From JAYSRU01 sp043720875 (GTDB taxonomy: Bacteria > Bacteroidota > Bacteroidia > Flavobacteriales_D > Crocinitomicaceae), in assembly GCA_043720875.1 (NCBI GenBank), contig JAYSRU010000224.1, positions 1-8,781 on the forward strand: a stretch of 8,781 nucleotides of DNA, written 5' to 3'. The translations under genes were made by a program, and so were the position numbers. This document shows positions 1 to 5,772 of this stretch, piece by piece; positions within the stretch are counted from its first letter, which is position 1, and every line of letters begins with the position of its first letter. Under the pieces are notes generated by a model that was not told the DNA's origin, did no database searches, and was given only the letters and a program-made list of their open reading frames with translations.

Positions 1-528
1 CCCCACTGGACTTTTATGTGACGCTCCATTAAATTGGTAGCATCCATAATATGGGAGCACAGGACCCTGAAGGCAATAACTAGGAATTGGCGGATACCAC
101 CACCTAATACTTAAGGCATCTGAACTATTAAAACAGGCTATATTGTGTATATTTGTTCTAAAGTATCCATAAGGAGCCACTTCCCAATCTATATCCTTGG
201 TTGTTTTTGAATTTACACCTACTTTGTAGTCGCTATTTATATCTGTCAGGCAGTTATTTTTATCAAAAAAGTACTTTAGCGTATAGCCAACCGAAGGTTT
301 TAACTTCAAATCCATGGAGTACGAACCATCTGAACTTGTAGTGAACTCGTAAATTAATTTAGAGTCTGCCGCTGGTTCGATAGTGACTTTTACAGTTGTT
401 CCAGCAATACCTTCTCCTGTAACAATGTTGCGAATTTTCCCATGTATCGTTACATTGGTAGGTTTTTTACATCCGACCAAAAAAGTTAATCCAACAAGAA
501 CAATAATAAAATTTGAAAATAATCTCAT
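1..528 (-). CDS. Lipoprotein with carboxypeptidase-regulatory-like domain (3' end beyond window)
   Basis: Reading from the ATG at 528 the frame stays open for 176 codons to the left edge, so the C-terminus is missing. Residues 1-19 form a lipoprotein signal peptide: MRLF, a hydrophobic stretch, then the lipobox LVGC with acceptor Cys20. The residues after it (KKPTNV) lack the acidic run of the Bacteroidota surface-export signal, so periplasmic retention is possible. Residues about 26-88 (VTIHGKIRNIVTGEGIAGTTVKV, here split as VTIHGKIRN and VTGEGIAGTTVKV, then SSDGSYSMDLKLKP) look like a CarboxypepD_reg or transthyretin-like beta-sandwich, common in Bacteroidota surface proteins. The remainder is rich in aromatics and has Cys at 93, 132, 152 and 163, which could form disulfides. 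The gene lies 52 nt after the amidohydrolase stop on the same strand and could be co-transcribed or have its own promoter. The specific function is unknown. Confidence 0.8.
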   Translation of the reverse strand, partial: MRLFSNFIIVLVGLTFLVGCKKPTNVTIHGKIRNIVTGEGIAGTTVKVTIEPAADSKLIYEFTTSSDGSYSMDLKLKPSVGYTLKYFFDKNNCLTDINSDYKVGVNSKTTKDIDWEVAPYGYFRTNIHNIACFNSSDALSIRWWYPPIPSYCLQGPVLPYYGCYQFNGASHKSPVG

Positions 529-554
529 AACTACAATAAATTATAATCTCACAC

Positions 555-562
555 CGAAATTA
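555..562 (-). promoter_or_regulatory. Possible -7 promoter box before the lipoprotein gene
   Basis: The minus strand reads TAATTTCG, which matches the Bacteroidota -7 consensus TAnnTTTG at 7 of 8 positions and lies 26 nt before the lipoprotein ATG. No -33 TTG is present at a normal distance (the nearest TTG is about 13 nt upstream). This is a weak call in AT-rich sequence. Confidence 0.25.
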
Positions 563-580
563 AACGATGTTATCTCAATA

Positions 581-1774
581 CTATTGTAAACTGAAGCAAT
601 AACTTACCATCACTTCAACTCCCACTTTCAGGCAATCCATGTCTGCGTCGAATTGCGGATGATGCACTCCGTAAATAATCCCTTTTGCTTCGTTTCGTAC
701 ACCCAAGCGCATTAAACATGCTGGTATTTCTTGTGCATAAAATGAGAAATCCTCAGCAGTCATTCTAATCGGTAATTCTTCAACTCTGTTTATGCCTAAA
801 GCTGCTATCGCTGCTGAACGCATTTTATCGGTTACAACAGGATCGTTTTCTAAAAACGGATACCCTTTCACTATTTCAATGTCAACTGTTGCGCCTGAAG
901 CGTCACACAATTGCTTCGTGTACGTTTCAATAAAAGCTAAGGCTTCAGCCCTCCACGCTTCATTCATGGTGCGAAAAGTTCCTTTCAAAATTGCTTTATC
1001 TGGTATAACATTTGTTGCACCAAGCGCCTCAAATCGACCAAAAGTTAAAACACACGGAATTTTTGGATCGCATTTCCTACTCACCACTTGTTGTAAAGTT
1101 GTAATCAAGTTGGCTCCAATATAGATAGGGTCAATACAATTTTGAGGCAATGCGCCGTGTCCACCAACTCCATGAATAGTAATGTGTAATTCATCACAAG
1201 AAGCCATGTATATTCCATTTTTAAAGCCAACCGAACCTGCCTTCATCTCTGGGTAAACATGAAGCGCAATTATTTCGTTCACTTTTGGATTTTGAAGCAC
1301 TCCTTCTTTGATTAGAATTGAAGCTCCACCGGGTGCCACTTCTTCGCCGGGTTGAAATATTAATTTAATAGTTTGAGTTAATTGGCTTTCAAAATGTTTT
1401 AAAATTTTAGCTGACCCGAGCAAAATGGTTGTATGCACGTCATGTCCACAAGCATGCATTACTCCTTCATTTTGAGAAACAAAATCATGAGCAGTTTCCT
1501 CATTTATAGGCAACGCATCTAAGTCTCCGCGCAAGGCTATACAATTATCACTCGTCTTATTGATTGGTTCAATTAATGCGACAACTCCAGTTGTTCCAAT
1601 TTTCTTGACATCAGTTATACCGAATTCCTTCAACTTTTTCAATACAAATGCCTGCGTATTAAATTCTTGAAAAGATAACTCAGGAAATTGATGCAAGTGT
1701 TTTCGAGTTGCAATTAACTCAAGTTCAATTAACTGTATTTGCTCTTTTAATTCAAGTCGAAAATCATTTGTCAT
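581..1774 (-). CDS. M20D family amidohydrolase (N-acyl-amino-acid / hippurate hydrolase type)
   Basis: This is a 397-aa zinc-dependent amidohydrolase of peptidase family M20D, the group of hippuricases, IAA-amino acid hydrolases and N-acyl-L-amino acid amidohydrolases. It cleaves an amide between an acyl group and an amino acid; the substrate cannot be read from sequence. Landmarks are RKHLHQFPELS (24-34), the GDLDALP segment (83-89), ACGHDVH (108-114) with ligands Cys109 and His111, PGEE (142-145) with the catalytic and metal-binding glutamates, His172 in ALHVYPE, GVGGHGALP (202-210) of the dimerisation domain, MTAEDFSFY (338-346), and the final ligand in VHHPQFD (His371/372). All expected residues are present and the length is normal, so it should be active. 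No signal peptide is seen, so it is cytoplasmic. An in-frame ATG at 1822 would add 16 unconserved residues lying inside the upstream gene; the ATG at 1774 gives an 11-bp overlap with that gene and is preferred. The overlap implies translational coupling. Confidence 0.93.
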   Translation of the reverse strand: MTNDFRLELKEQIQLIELELIATRKHLHQFPELSFQEFNTQAFVLKKLKEFGITDVKKIGTTGVVALIEPINKTSDNCIALRGDLDALPINEETAHDFVSQNEGVMHACGHDVHTTILLGSAKILKHFESQLTQTIKLIFQPGEEVAPGGASILIKEGVLQNPKVNEIIALHVYPEMKAGSVGFKNGIYMASCDELHITIHGVGGHGALPQNCIDPIYIGANLITTLQQVVSRKCDPKIPCVLTFGRFEALGATNVIPDKAILKGTFRTMNEAWRAEALAFIETYTKQLCDASGATVDIEIVKGYPFLENDPVVTDKMRSAAIAALGINRVEELPIRMTAEDFSFYAQEIPACLMRLGVRNEAKGIIYGVHHPQFDADMDCLKVGVEVMVSYCFSLQ

Positions 1775-2192
1775 TTTTTGAATTTTTAAGGTCTTTTTTA
1801 TAATCTGACAATCCATCTCCACCTAATTTGAAGGCCATAATGAGTAAAAATGCACCAAACACTATTTTAACAACAGCAGGACTAATTTTTAACGCCCATT
1901 TGGAACCAAAATAAGCTCCTAAAATGAAGGCACTAGCAATAATAATCCCAACTGTAAAATTAATATTTCCTGCTTTGTGATAGTTCATAGCTGCTGCAAT
2001 ACCAATAGGTGGCAACATCAAGAAAACACTTGTTCCTTGCGCCATCATTTGATCATAGCCTAAAACTAAAACCAGTGCAGGTACAATTATTATTCCACCA
2101 CCAACACCAACAAACCCACTCAGAATTCCTGCAGCAACGCCTATTACACATAATATTAAGAAAGTACTTGGATCCATTTTCGCGAATTTCAT
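1764..2192 (-). CDS. Half-size TauE/SafE (TSUP) family membrane permease
   Basis: This 142-aa integral membrane protein belongs to the TauE/SafE (DUF81, TSUP) family of sulfite, organosulfur or organic-acid exporters. The diagnostic glycine-rich first repeat GILSGFVGVGGGIIIVPAL (22-40) is present, followed by QGTSVFLMLPPIGIAA (52-67). About four membrane segments are expected, near 10-44, 52-70, 80-100 and 103-122, with a short charged cytoplasmic tail. Typical family members carry two such repeats in about 250 aa; only one is present here, so a working transporter would presumably be a dimer. Half-size members of this family are known, and there is no second half as a relic next door. A start at 2177 (MDPSTF) is possible, but the promoter-like octamer 3 nt before 2192 is compatible with the longer form. 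Its 3' end overlaps the amidohydrolase start by 11 bp. The substrate is unknown. Confidence 0.88.
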   Translation of the reverse strand: MKFAKMDPSTFLILCVIGVAAGILSGFVGVGGGIIIVPALVLVLGYDQMMAQGTSVFLMLPPIGIAAAMNYHKAGNINFTVGIIIASAFILGAYFGSKWALKISPAVVKIVFGAFLLIMAFKLGGDGLSDYKKDLKNSKNDK

Positions 2193-2195
2193 TCA

Positions 2196-2203
2196 CAAAT
2201 ATA
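2196..2203 (-). promoter_or_regulatory. -7 promoter box for the TauE/SafE-amidohydrolase operon
   Basis: The minus strand reads TATATTTG, a full 8/8 match to the Bacteroidota -7 consensus TAnnTTTG, ending 3 nt before the ATG at 2192. A transcript would begin at or just before that ATG, giving a leaderless mRNA, or a leader of roughly 15 nt if the ATG at 2177 is used. No clear -33 TTG lies at the usual distance. Confidence 0.5.
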
Positions 2204-2222
2204 CGAAGTCAAGCGTAATACG

Positions 2223-2253
2223 TTACTTTTTTATTAGTTTCGTAAAAAAGTAA
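2223..2253. repeat. Perfect 10-bp inverted repeat in the divergent promoter region
   Basis: TTACTTTTTT (2223-2232) and AAAAAAGTAA (2244-2253) are exact reverse complements separated by 11 nt. The repeat lies between divergent genes and encloses the candidate -7 box of the plus-strand hydrolase gene. It could be an operator for a dimeric regulator or a hairpin in the 5' leader. The low complexity of the arms lowers the significance. Confidence 0.5.
2235..2242 (+). promoter_or_regulatory. Candidate -7 promoter box for the MBL-fold hydrolase operon
   Basis: TAGTTTCG matches TAnnTTTG at 7 of 8 positions. It lies 28 nt before the ATG at 2271 and inside the loop of the inverted repeat 2223-2253. 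No convincing -33 element is visible. Confidence 0.35.
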
Positions 2254-2270
2254 TCCACACAAAATAACTC

Positions 2271-2909
2271 ATGAAAATAAAACATTTCACGTTTAACCCG
2301 ATTCAAGAAAACACTTATATCGTTTACAATGACACCGACTGTGTTATCGTTGATCCAGGTTGTTATGATAGGCAAGAAGAACTTGAACTCGTTTCGTTTA
2401 TCACTAGCAATAATTTAACGCCACATGCAGTTCTAAACACGCATTGCCATGTAGATCACATATTAGGCAATCAATTCACAACTTCTCATTTTGGCATTCC
2501 GCTTTATGTTCATCCTTTAGATATTCCAACATTAGAAGCAGTGACTAGTTACGCTCACGTTTATGGCCTAGGTCAATACAAAGAATCTCCCTTACCCGAT
2601 TTTTTACTAGAAGACAAACAAATTTTGAATTTCGGAAGCCTGAATTTTGAAGTGATTTTTGGACCTGGACACGCACCAGGACACGTTGCTTTTTATAATT
2701 CTGCAGAAAAAAAATGCTTAATTGGAGACATTCTGTTCAAAGGAAGCTTTGGCCGTGTAGATTTACCTGGTGGAAATATTGATGTACTAAAAGACACGAT
2801 ATTCAACCGCTTTTTTACCCTACCAGAAGATGTGACCATTTATCCGGGACATGGAGAAACTACAACAATTGGTTTGGAAAAAAGAACAAATTACATTTTA
2901 AACTTTTAA
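2271..2909 (+). CDS. Metallo-beta-lactamase-fold hydrolase, glyoxalase II-like
   Basis: This 212-aa cytoplasmic protein has the complete binuclear metal site of the glyoxalase II / MBL-fold hydrolase superfamily. The motifs are THCHVDH (57-63; ligands His58, His60, Asp62, His63), GPGHAPGH (131-138; His134), GDILFKGSFGRVDL (152-165; bridging Asp153) and YPGHGE (191-196; His194). The N-terminus NPIQENTYIVYN and the C-terminal TTIGLEKRTN are typical of the small glyoxalase II-like (YcbL-type) proteins, which lack the C-terminal substrate domain of classical GloB. Thioester hydrolysis, for example of S-lactoylglutathione or another acyl-thiol, is the family expectation; the true substrate is not established. 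It is the first gene of a plus-strand pair, with the DUF2459 gene starting 10 nt after its stop. Confidence 0.92.
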   Translation: MKIKHFTFNPIQENTYIVYNDTDCVIVDPGCYDRQEELELVSFITSNNLTPHAVLNTHCHVDHILGNQFTTSHFGIPLYVHPLDIPTLEAVTSYAHVYGLGQYKESPLPDFLLEDKQILNFGSLNFEVIFGPGHAPGHVAFYNSAEKKCLIGDILFKGSFGRVDLPGGNIDVLKDTIFNRFFTLPEDVTIYPGHGETTTIGLEKRTNYILNF

Positions 2910-2919
2910 GAGAAATTAT

Positions 2920-3612
2920 ATGACTGCTAAAATTATTGCAAAGCGCTTATTGAAATACACACTCAAAAGCATACTTGTACTTATCGGTCTTATAATAATC
3001 TACCTTTTATGTGTTTGGATTTTACCTAAATTCGAGCGTAGCGCTGAAAAAACGAAGGAAAATAGAACAGTAGCAATCTATGTGAAAACTAACGGTGTTC
3101 ATACTGACTTGGTGGTTCCCATAAAATCAAAAGAAATGGATTGGACTACCTTTATATCCTACAAAGATACCAAGGCTCAAGATACATCTGGTAGGTTCAT
3201 CGCTTTAGGCTGGGGAGATAAAGGATTCTTTTTGGAAACACCTTCATGGGGAGAGCTAAAATTTTCAACTGCATTTAAAGCCGCGTTTGCTTTAAGCACA
3301 GCCGCAATACATTCAACTTACTATAAGGAAATGGAGCTAAATAAAACGTGCAAAAAAGTGCGCATTACTTCAAAACAATACGTTCGCTTAGTAAAATACA
3401 TTAAGTCTAGCTTCTTACTTTCAAAAAAGAAAGACTCAATTTTTATTAAAACAAAAGCTATTTACGGTCAAAATGATTCTTTCTATGAAGCTACCGGCAG
3501 TTATAGTATTTTCCACACCTGTAATACTTGGGCAAACAATGGTTTACGGGCTTGTGGTCAGAAATCATGCTTTTGGGTGGCATTGTCCACCCCAATTTTA
3601 GAATTGTACTAG
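2920..3612 (+). CDS. DUF2459 / TIGR02117 family membrane-anchored protein
   Basis: This 230-aa protein has one N-terminal membrane segment (about residues 16-35, SILVLIGLIIIYLLCVWIL) preceded by a basic Lys/Arg stretch, so the rest is expected outside the cytoplasmic membrane. The body matches the DUF2459 / TIGR02117 family, named for its occurrence in some urease regions; no urease genes are visible here. Recognisable blocks are TNGVHTDLVVPI (57-68), LGWGDKGFFLETPSWGELK (96-114), and the C-terminal FHTCNTWANNGLRACG (198-213). A conserved-looking His61 and Cys201 (CNTW) could be a catalytic pair of a cysteine-hydrolase-like fold, but that is inference; no activity is known to me. Length is about normal for the family. 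It sits 10 nt after the MBL-fold gene, so the two are co-transcribed and end at the hairpin at 3641-3665. Confidence 0.85.
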   Translation: MTAKIIAKRLLKYTLKSILVLIGLIIIYLLCVWILPKFERSAEKTKENRTVAIYVKTNGVHTDLVVPIKSKEMDWTTFISYKDTKAQDTSGRFIALGWGDKGFFLETPSWGELKFSTAFKAAFALSTAAIHSTYYKEMELNKTCKKVRITSKQYVRLVKYIKSSFLLSKKKDSIFIKTKAIYGQNDSFYEATGSYSIFHTCNTWANNGLRACGQKSCFWVALSTPILELY

Positions 3613-3640
3613 ATAATCTAAACCGCTAGGATCAGGAAAA

Positions 3641-3665
3641 AAAACAACACCTTGAGTGTTGTTTT
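3641..3665. terminator. Bidirectional Rho-independent terminator
   Basis: AAAACAACAC (3641-3650) pairs perfectly with GTGTTGTTTT (3656-3665) across a 5-nt loop, CTTGA. On the plus strand the stem ends in four T and then a mixed sequence; on the minus strand it ends in eight T (complement of A 3637-3644). It therefore ends the DUF2459 operon and, more strongly, the minus-strand transcript carrying the 50-codon ORF, whose stop codon is 18 nt before it. Confidence 0.85.
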
Positions 3666-3682
3666 CTTGATTAACGTTTTGG

Positions 3683-3835
3683 TTAATTACAATTATAAAT
3701 CGTTTTATTCTTTGCGCTTGGTGTTGCTTTTGTTGCTTTCGAATAATTCAAAATGTTTTGTAACGAAAATGATGAAGGTGCAATTTTTGCGTCTTGACCT
3801 AGAGACTTTTTAGAGTACGTTTTTAACATAGGCAT
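3683..3835 (-). CDS. Small basic hypothetical protein (50 aa)
   Basis: A 50-codon frame runs from ATG 3835 to a TAA at 3683; a second in-frame ATG at 3829 could also serve. The product begins MPMLKTYSKKSLGQ, continues through the central block APSSFSLQNILNYSKA (19-34) and ends KTIYNCN. It has eight lysines against one acidic residue, no signal peptide and no membrane segment, so it should be a small basic cytoplasmic protein. The general shape (short, basic, a P..sL..ILNYSKA block, C-terminal Asn) resembles short hypothetical proteins I recall from Bacteroidota genomes, but I cannot confirm homology. Support for it being real: it ends 18 nt before a hairpin with an eight-T tail on its strand, and a LytTR-like direct repeat lies 34-65 nt upstream of its start. 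The function is unknown. Confidence 0.55.
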   Translation of the reverse strand: MPMLKTYSKKSLGQDAKIAPSSFSLQNILNYSKATKATPSAKNKTIYNCN

Positions 3836-3868
3836 AATTTATAATTTAGACATACACTCAATAAACGA

Positions 3869-3900
3869 TACACTTAAAACTTTATTGTTTACACTTAAAA
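3869..3900 (-). promoter_or_regulatory. Candidate LytTR operator: direct repeat with 21-bp period
   Basis: TACACTTAAAA occurs exactly at 3869-3879 and again at 3890-3900 on the plus strand. The core ACACTTAAA (3870-3878, 3891-3899) has a 12-bp spacer. LytTR regulators such as AgrA bind two direct 9-bp repeats with a 12-13-bp spacer, and the AgrA half-site ACAGTTAAG matches at 7 of 9 positions. The pair lies 15 nt from the LytTR gene and upstream of the minus-strand 50-codon ORF, the only gene it could activate here. A 7-bp inverted repeat (CAATAAA 3859-3865, TTTATTG 3881-3887) overlaps it. Confidence 0.5.
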
Positions 3901-3914
3901 AAATAACATTATTT
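3897..3914 (-). terminator. Weak AT-rich hairpin after the response regulator
   Basis: On the minus strand the regulator stop is followed at once by AAATAATGTTATTT and then further T residues. The stem contains only A-T pairs with a tiny loop, so termination, if any, would be partial and would leave read-through into the 50-codon ORF. Confidence 0.2.
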
Positions 3915-4649
3915 CTACAAAGAAAAATTCTCTTTGAATCGAATTGCTTGTCTCCTAGAAACCTCAACTACTTCATTCTCACCTAAAAATAGTTTTAAGC
4001 CCCCATTAAACCAAGTCTCCACAGAAGTAACATAATTTAGGTTTACGATAAATTTACGGTTTGCTCTAAAAAATTCTTCTTGATCCAATCGCTCTTCAAG
4101 TGCGTTCAATGAACGTAAAATTAATGGTCGGTTTTTATCATAATAAACTTTGACATAATTTCCGTCAGATTCAAACACGCGCACCTTAGATAACTCAAGA
4201 AACGAGCATTTTTCACCGTCTTTGATAAACACCTTATCGGACAATGTTAATTTGCGACCTGTCCGTATAACTTCTGTTTTGGCAATTTGTGAATCTTCTT
4301 CTTCCGATTCATTTATTTTATCAATTGTTTCTTTGAATCGAACTGGATCAATCGGTTTTAAAACATAGTCAATCGCTTTAACTTTAAAAGCTTCTATCGC
4401 AAATTCATCATAGGCGGTAACGAAAACAACCCTTGGCATGTTTTCCAATTTAGCCAACATCTCAAAGCCCGTCATACCTGGCATTTGCACATCACAAAAA
4501 ACTAAATCTGGATCAGTTGATTCGATGAGTGCAATTCCTTCTTGTCCGTTTCTTGCTTCACCAACAATTTGGTAATTCGGATAATTTTTAAGAATTGATT
4601 TTAATTCTTCACAGGCTAAACGTTCATCATCTATTATTACTACTCTCAT
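3915..4649 (-). CDS. LytTR family response regulator
   Basis: This 244-aa regulator has an N-terminal receiver domain (about 1-115) and a C-terminal LytTR DNA-binding domain (about 136-242). The receiver has the acidic pair Asp7/Asp8, phosphoacceptor Asp53 (FCDVQMPGMTG), the switch Thr78 (FVTAY) and Lys98 (VLKPID), so it should be phosphorylated normally. The LytTR domain shows VFIKDGEKCSFL (140-151), FESDGNYVKVYY (159-170), FFRANRKFIVNLNYV (193-207) and VVEVSRRQAIRFKENF (227-242). LytTR domains bind pairs of direct repeats, and such a pair lies just beyond this gene's stop codon. The gene shares an ATGA overlap (4646-4649) with the upstream histidine kinase gene, so the two are a cognate, translationally coupled pair. 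The regulated process is not evident from these two genes. Confidence 0.95.
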   Translation of the reverse strand: MRVVIIDDERLACEELKSILKNYPNYQIVGEARNGQEGIALIESTDPDLVFCDVQMPGMTGFEMLAKLENMPRVVFVTAYDEFAIEAFKVKAIDYVLKPIDPVRFKETIDKINESEEEDSQIAKTEVIRTGRKLTLSDKVFIKDGEKCSFLELSKVRVFESDGNYVKVYYDKNRPLILRSLNALEERLDQEEFFRANRKFIVNLNYVTSVETWFNGGLKLFLGENEVVEVSRRQAIRFKENFSL

Positions 4650-5668
4650 AATTTTATAGCTATTTGGGCAACAACACCCTCGTTTTGTTTCAATGTGAAA
4701 CTTGCTTTATTACCAAAGGCAAAATGTAAACGTTGCTCTACATTTTTAACTCCTATTCCCGTATCAACAGAAGAGTTTAATTCCCCTGTATTAAACACAG
4801 TTATTTTCAACTCTGATTCTTTTTCAAGAATACTAATGGTTAAATCACCTCCTTCAATCAATTTCGAAATCCCATGTTTAATGGCATTCTCAACTAAGGT
4901 TTGAATAGCGAAAGGAGGGATTTTATACTTGAGCAACGATTCATCAATGTCTAATTTCACGCGCAGTCTTTCTTCAAACCGTATTTGTTCCAACGCTAAG
5001 TAACTGTTAACCAAAGCCAATTCTTGTTCCAACGTAACCATTTCTTCTTTACCAGATTCAAGTGACTTTCTCAGGATGATGGATAAAGACGTTATTGCTT
5101 CCCTCGCTTTTTTTGGATCAAAATCTACCAACGCACGAATCGAGTTTAATGCATTGAACAAAAAGTGTGGATTAAGTTGTGACTGAAGATTCTTTAATTC
5201 GATTGCTCTTTGATAAGCTACCAACCTTAAATTGTCCATTTCTTGATTTCTAGCTTTTTCATACAAAAAATATGAAATATAGAGCAACATCCATAATCCA
5301 TTCAATAAAGTATTTAGAAATATTTTAGAAAACAGTAGTCCCCAACTCCATTTATCCATGTTGTGAAAACCATAATTCCTAAAGTCCGTAACCATGTTTA
5401 ATCCAGCCCCAATGGTTGAAACAAGTAACAATGAAAAAAAAATAGGTAACAAAATTCTTGGAAAATGTTTCTCAAAAAGCTTAGACCTTAAGGCAATATA
5501 CCTCCAGAAATGTGTGGTCAAAATAGAAATAGAAATGACAATAAATATTCTAACTACGAATTCAAATAATGTTTTTTCTTTTTCAACTTTAAAGAGCGCA
5601 ATGAGTCCATAAAATAGGCCCCATCCTATTATTTGAGCCCCCCAATATGTCCATTTAGCTTTCCACAT
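4646..5668 (-). CDS. LytS/YehU-type sensor histidine kinase (His_kinase family)
   Basis: This 340-aa integral membrane kinase of the LytS/YehU type (His_kinase, PF06580, plus an HATPase_c domain) phosphorylates the downstream LytTR regulator. About four membrane segments occupy residues 10-27, 37-56, 71-92 and 108-133, with no sizeable extracytoplasmic domain, so sensing is probably within or at the membrane. A short helix (about 135-162) leads to QSQLNPHFLFNALNSIR (162-178), in which His168 is the phosphoacceptor. The ATP-binding region has PPFAIQTLVENAIKHG (251-266, N-box Asn261) and GIGVKNVEQRL (304-314, G-box). All key residues are intact and length is typical for the short sensor variant of Bacteroidota. 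The ATG at 5668 is preceded at 4 nt by a promoter-like octamer. It is the first gene of the operon and is divergent from the AcpH-like gene. Confidence 0.95.
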   Translation of the reverse strand: MWKAKWTYWGAQIIGWGLFYGLIALFKVEKEKTLFEFVVRIFIVISISILTTHFWRYIALRSKLFEKHFPRILLPIFFSLLLVSTIGAGLNMVTDFRNYGFHNMDKWSWGLLFSKIFLNTLLNGLWMLLYISYFLYEKARNQEMDNLRLVAYQRAIELKNLQSQLNPHFLFNALNSIRALVDFDPKKAREAITSLSIILRKSLESGKEEMVTLEQELALVNSYLALEQIRFEERLRVKLDIDESLLKYKIPPFAIQTLVENAIKHGISKLIEGGDLTISILEKESELKITVFNTGELNSSVDTGIGVKNVEQRLHFAFGNKASFTLKQNEGVVAQIAIKL

Positions 5669-5672
5669 GGGT

Positions 5673-5680
5673 TAAAAGTA
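5673..5680 (-). promoter_or_regulatory. Candidate -7 promoter box for the histidine kinase operon
   Basis: The minus strand reads TACTTTTA (7 of 8 against TAnnTTTG), then ACCC, then the ATG at 5668. The 4-nt spacing repeats that seen at three other genes in this window. No -33 TTG is found at the usual distance. Confidence 0.35.
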
Positions 5681-5760
5681 ATAAACAAGTCGCTATAATG
5701 CTATTTTGTTACATCAACGGCAGAATTTACTTTTACAAGGGTTAAATTGATTAAGAGTTG

Positions 5761-5768
5761 TATCTTCG
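5761..5768 (+). promoter_or_regulatory. Candidate -7 promoter box for the AcpH-like gene
   Basis: TATCTTCG (7 of 8 against TAnnTTTG) is followed by AAAC and the ATG at 5773. If used, transcription would start at or near the start codon, which rules out the upstream in-frame TTG at 5758. The only nearby TTG (5747-5749) is too close for a normal -33 box. Confidence 0.45.
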
Positions 5769-5772
5769 AAAC

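Larger units (their letters stand above)
3613..3914. other. 302-nt gap between the convergent DUF2459 and LytTR regulator genes
   Basis: This interval holds, left to right, the bidirectional terminator (3641-3665), the minus-strand 50-codon ORF (3683-3835), its putative promoter region (3836-3868), and the 21-bp-period direct repeat (3869-3900). A short AT-rich palindrome abuts the regulator's stop codon (3901-3914). No RNA gene was recognised. Confidence 0.7.

Noticed and set aside
383..589. 68-codon plus-strand frame
   Set aside because: Antisense to the lipoprotein gene start and the following gap; the product is not protein-like, and the minus strand has a clear signal peptide and lipobox.
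792..1124. 110-codon plus-strand frame
   Set aside because: Antisense shadow entirely inside the M20D amidohydrolase gene, whose motifs are complete.
1775..1822. Longer N-terminus of the amidohydrolase from the ATG at 1822
   Set aside because: Adds 16 residues without family similarity and would overlap the TauE/SafE gene by 59 bp; the ATG at 1774 gives a normal family N-terminus.
2009..2218. 69-codon plus-strand frame
   Set aside because: Antisense to the TauE/SafE gene; low-complexity His/Leu/Gln-rich product.
2215..2226. GTAA-TACG-TTAC short palindrome
   Set aside because: A 4-bp stem is expected by chance, and it overlaps the stronger inverted repeat.
4695..4904. 69-codon plus-strand frame
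   Set aside because: Antisense to the ATP-binding domain of the histidine kinase.
5394..5612. 72-codon plus-strand frame
   Set aside because: Antisense to the kinase membrane segments; no features of its own.
5758..5772. TTG start for the AcpH-like gene
   Set aside because: The family N-terminus begins at the ATG at 5773 (MNYLGHL), and the promoter-like octamer lies between the two.
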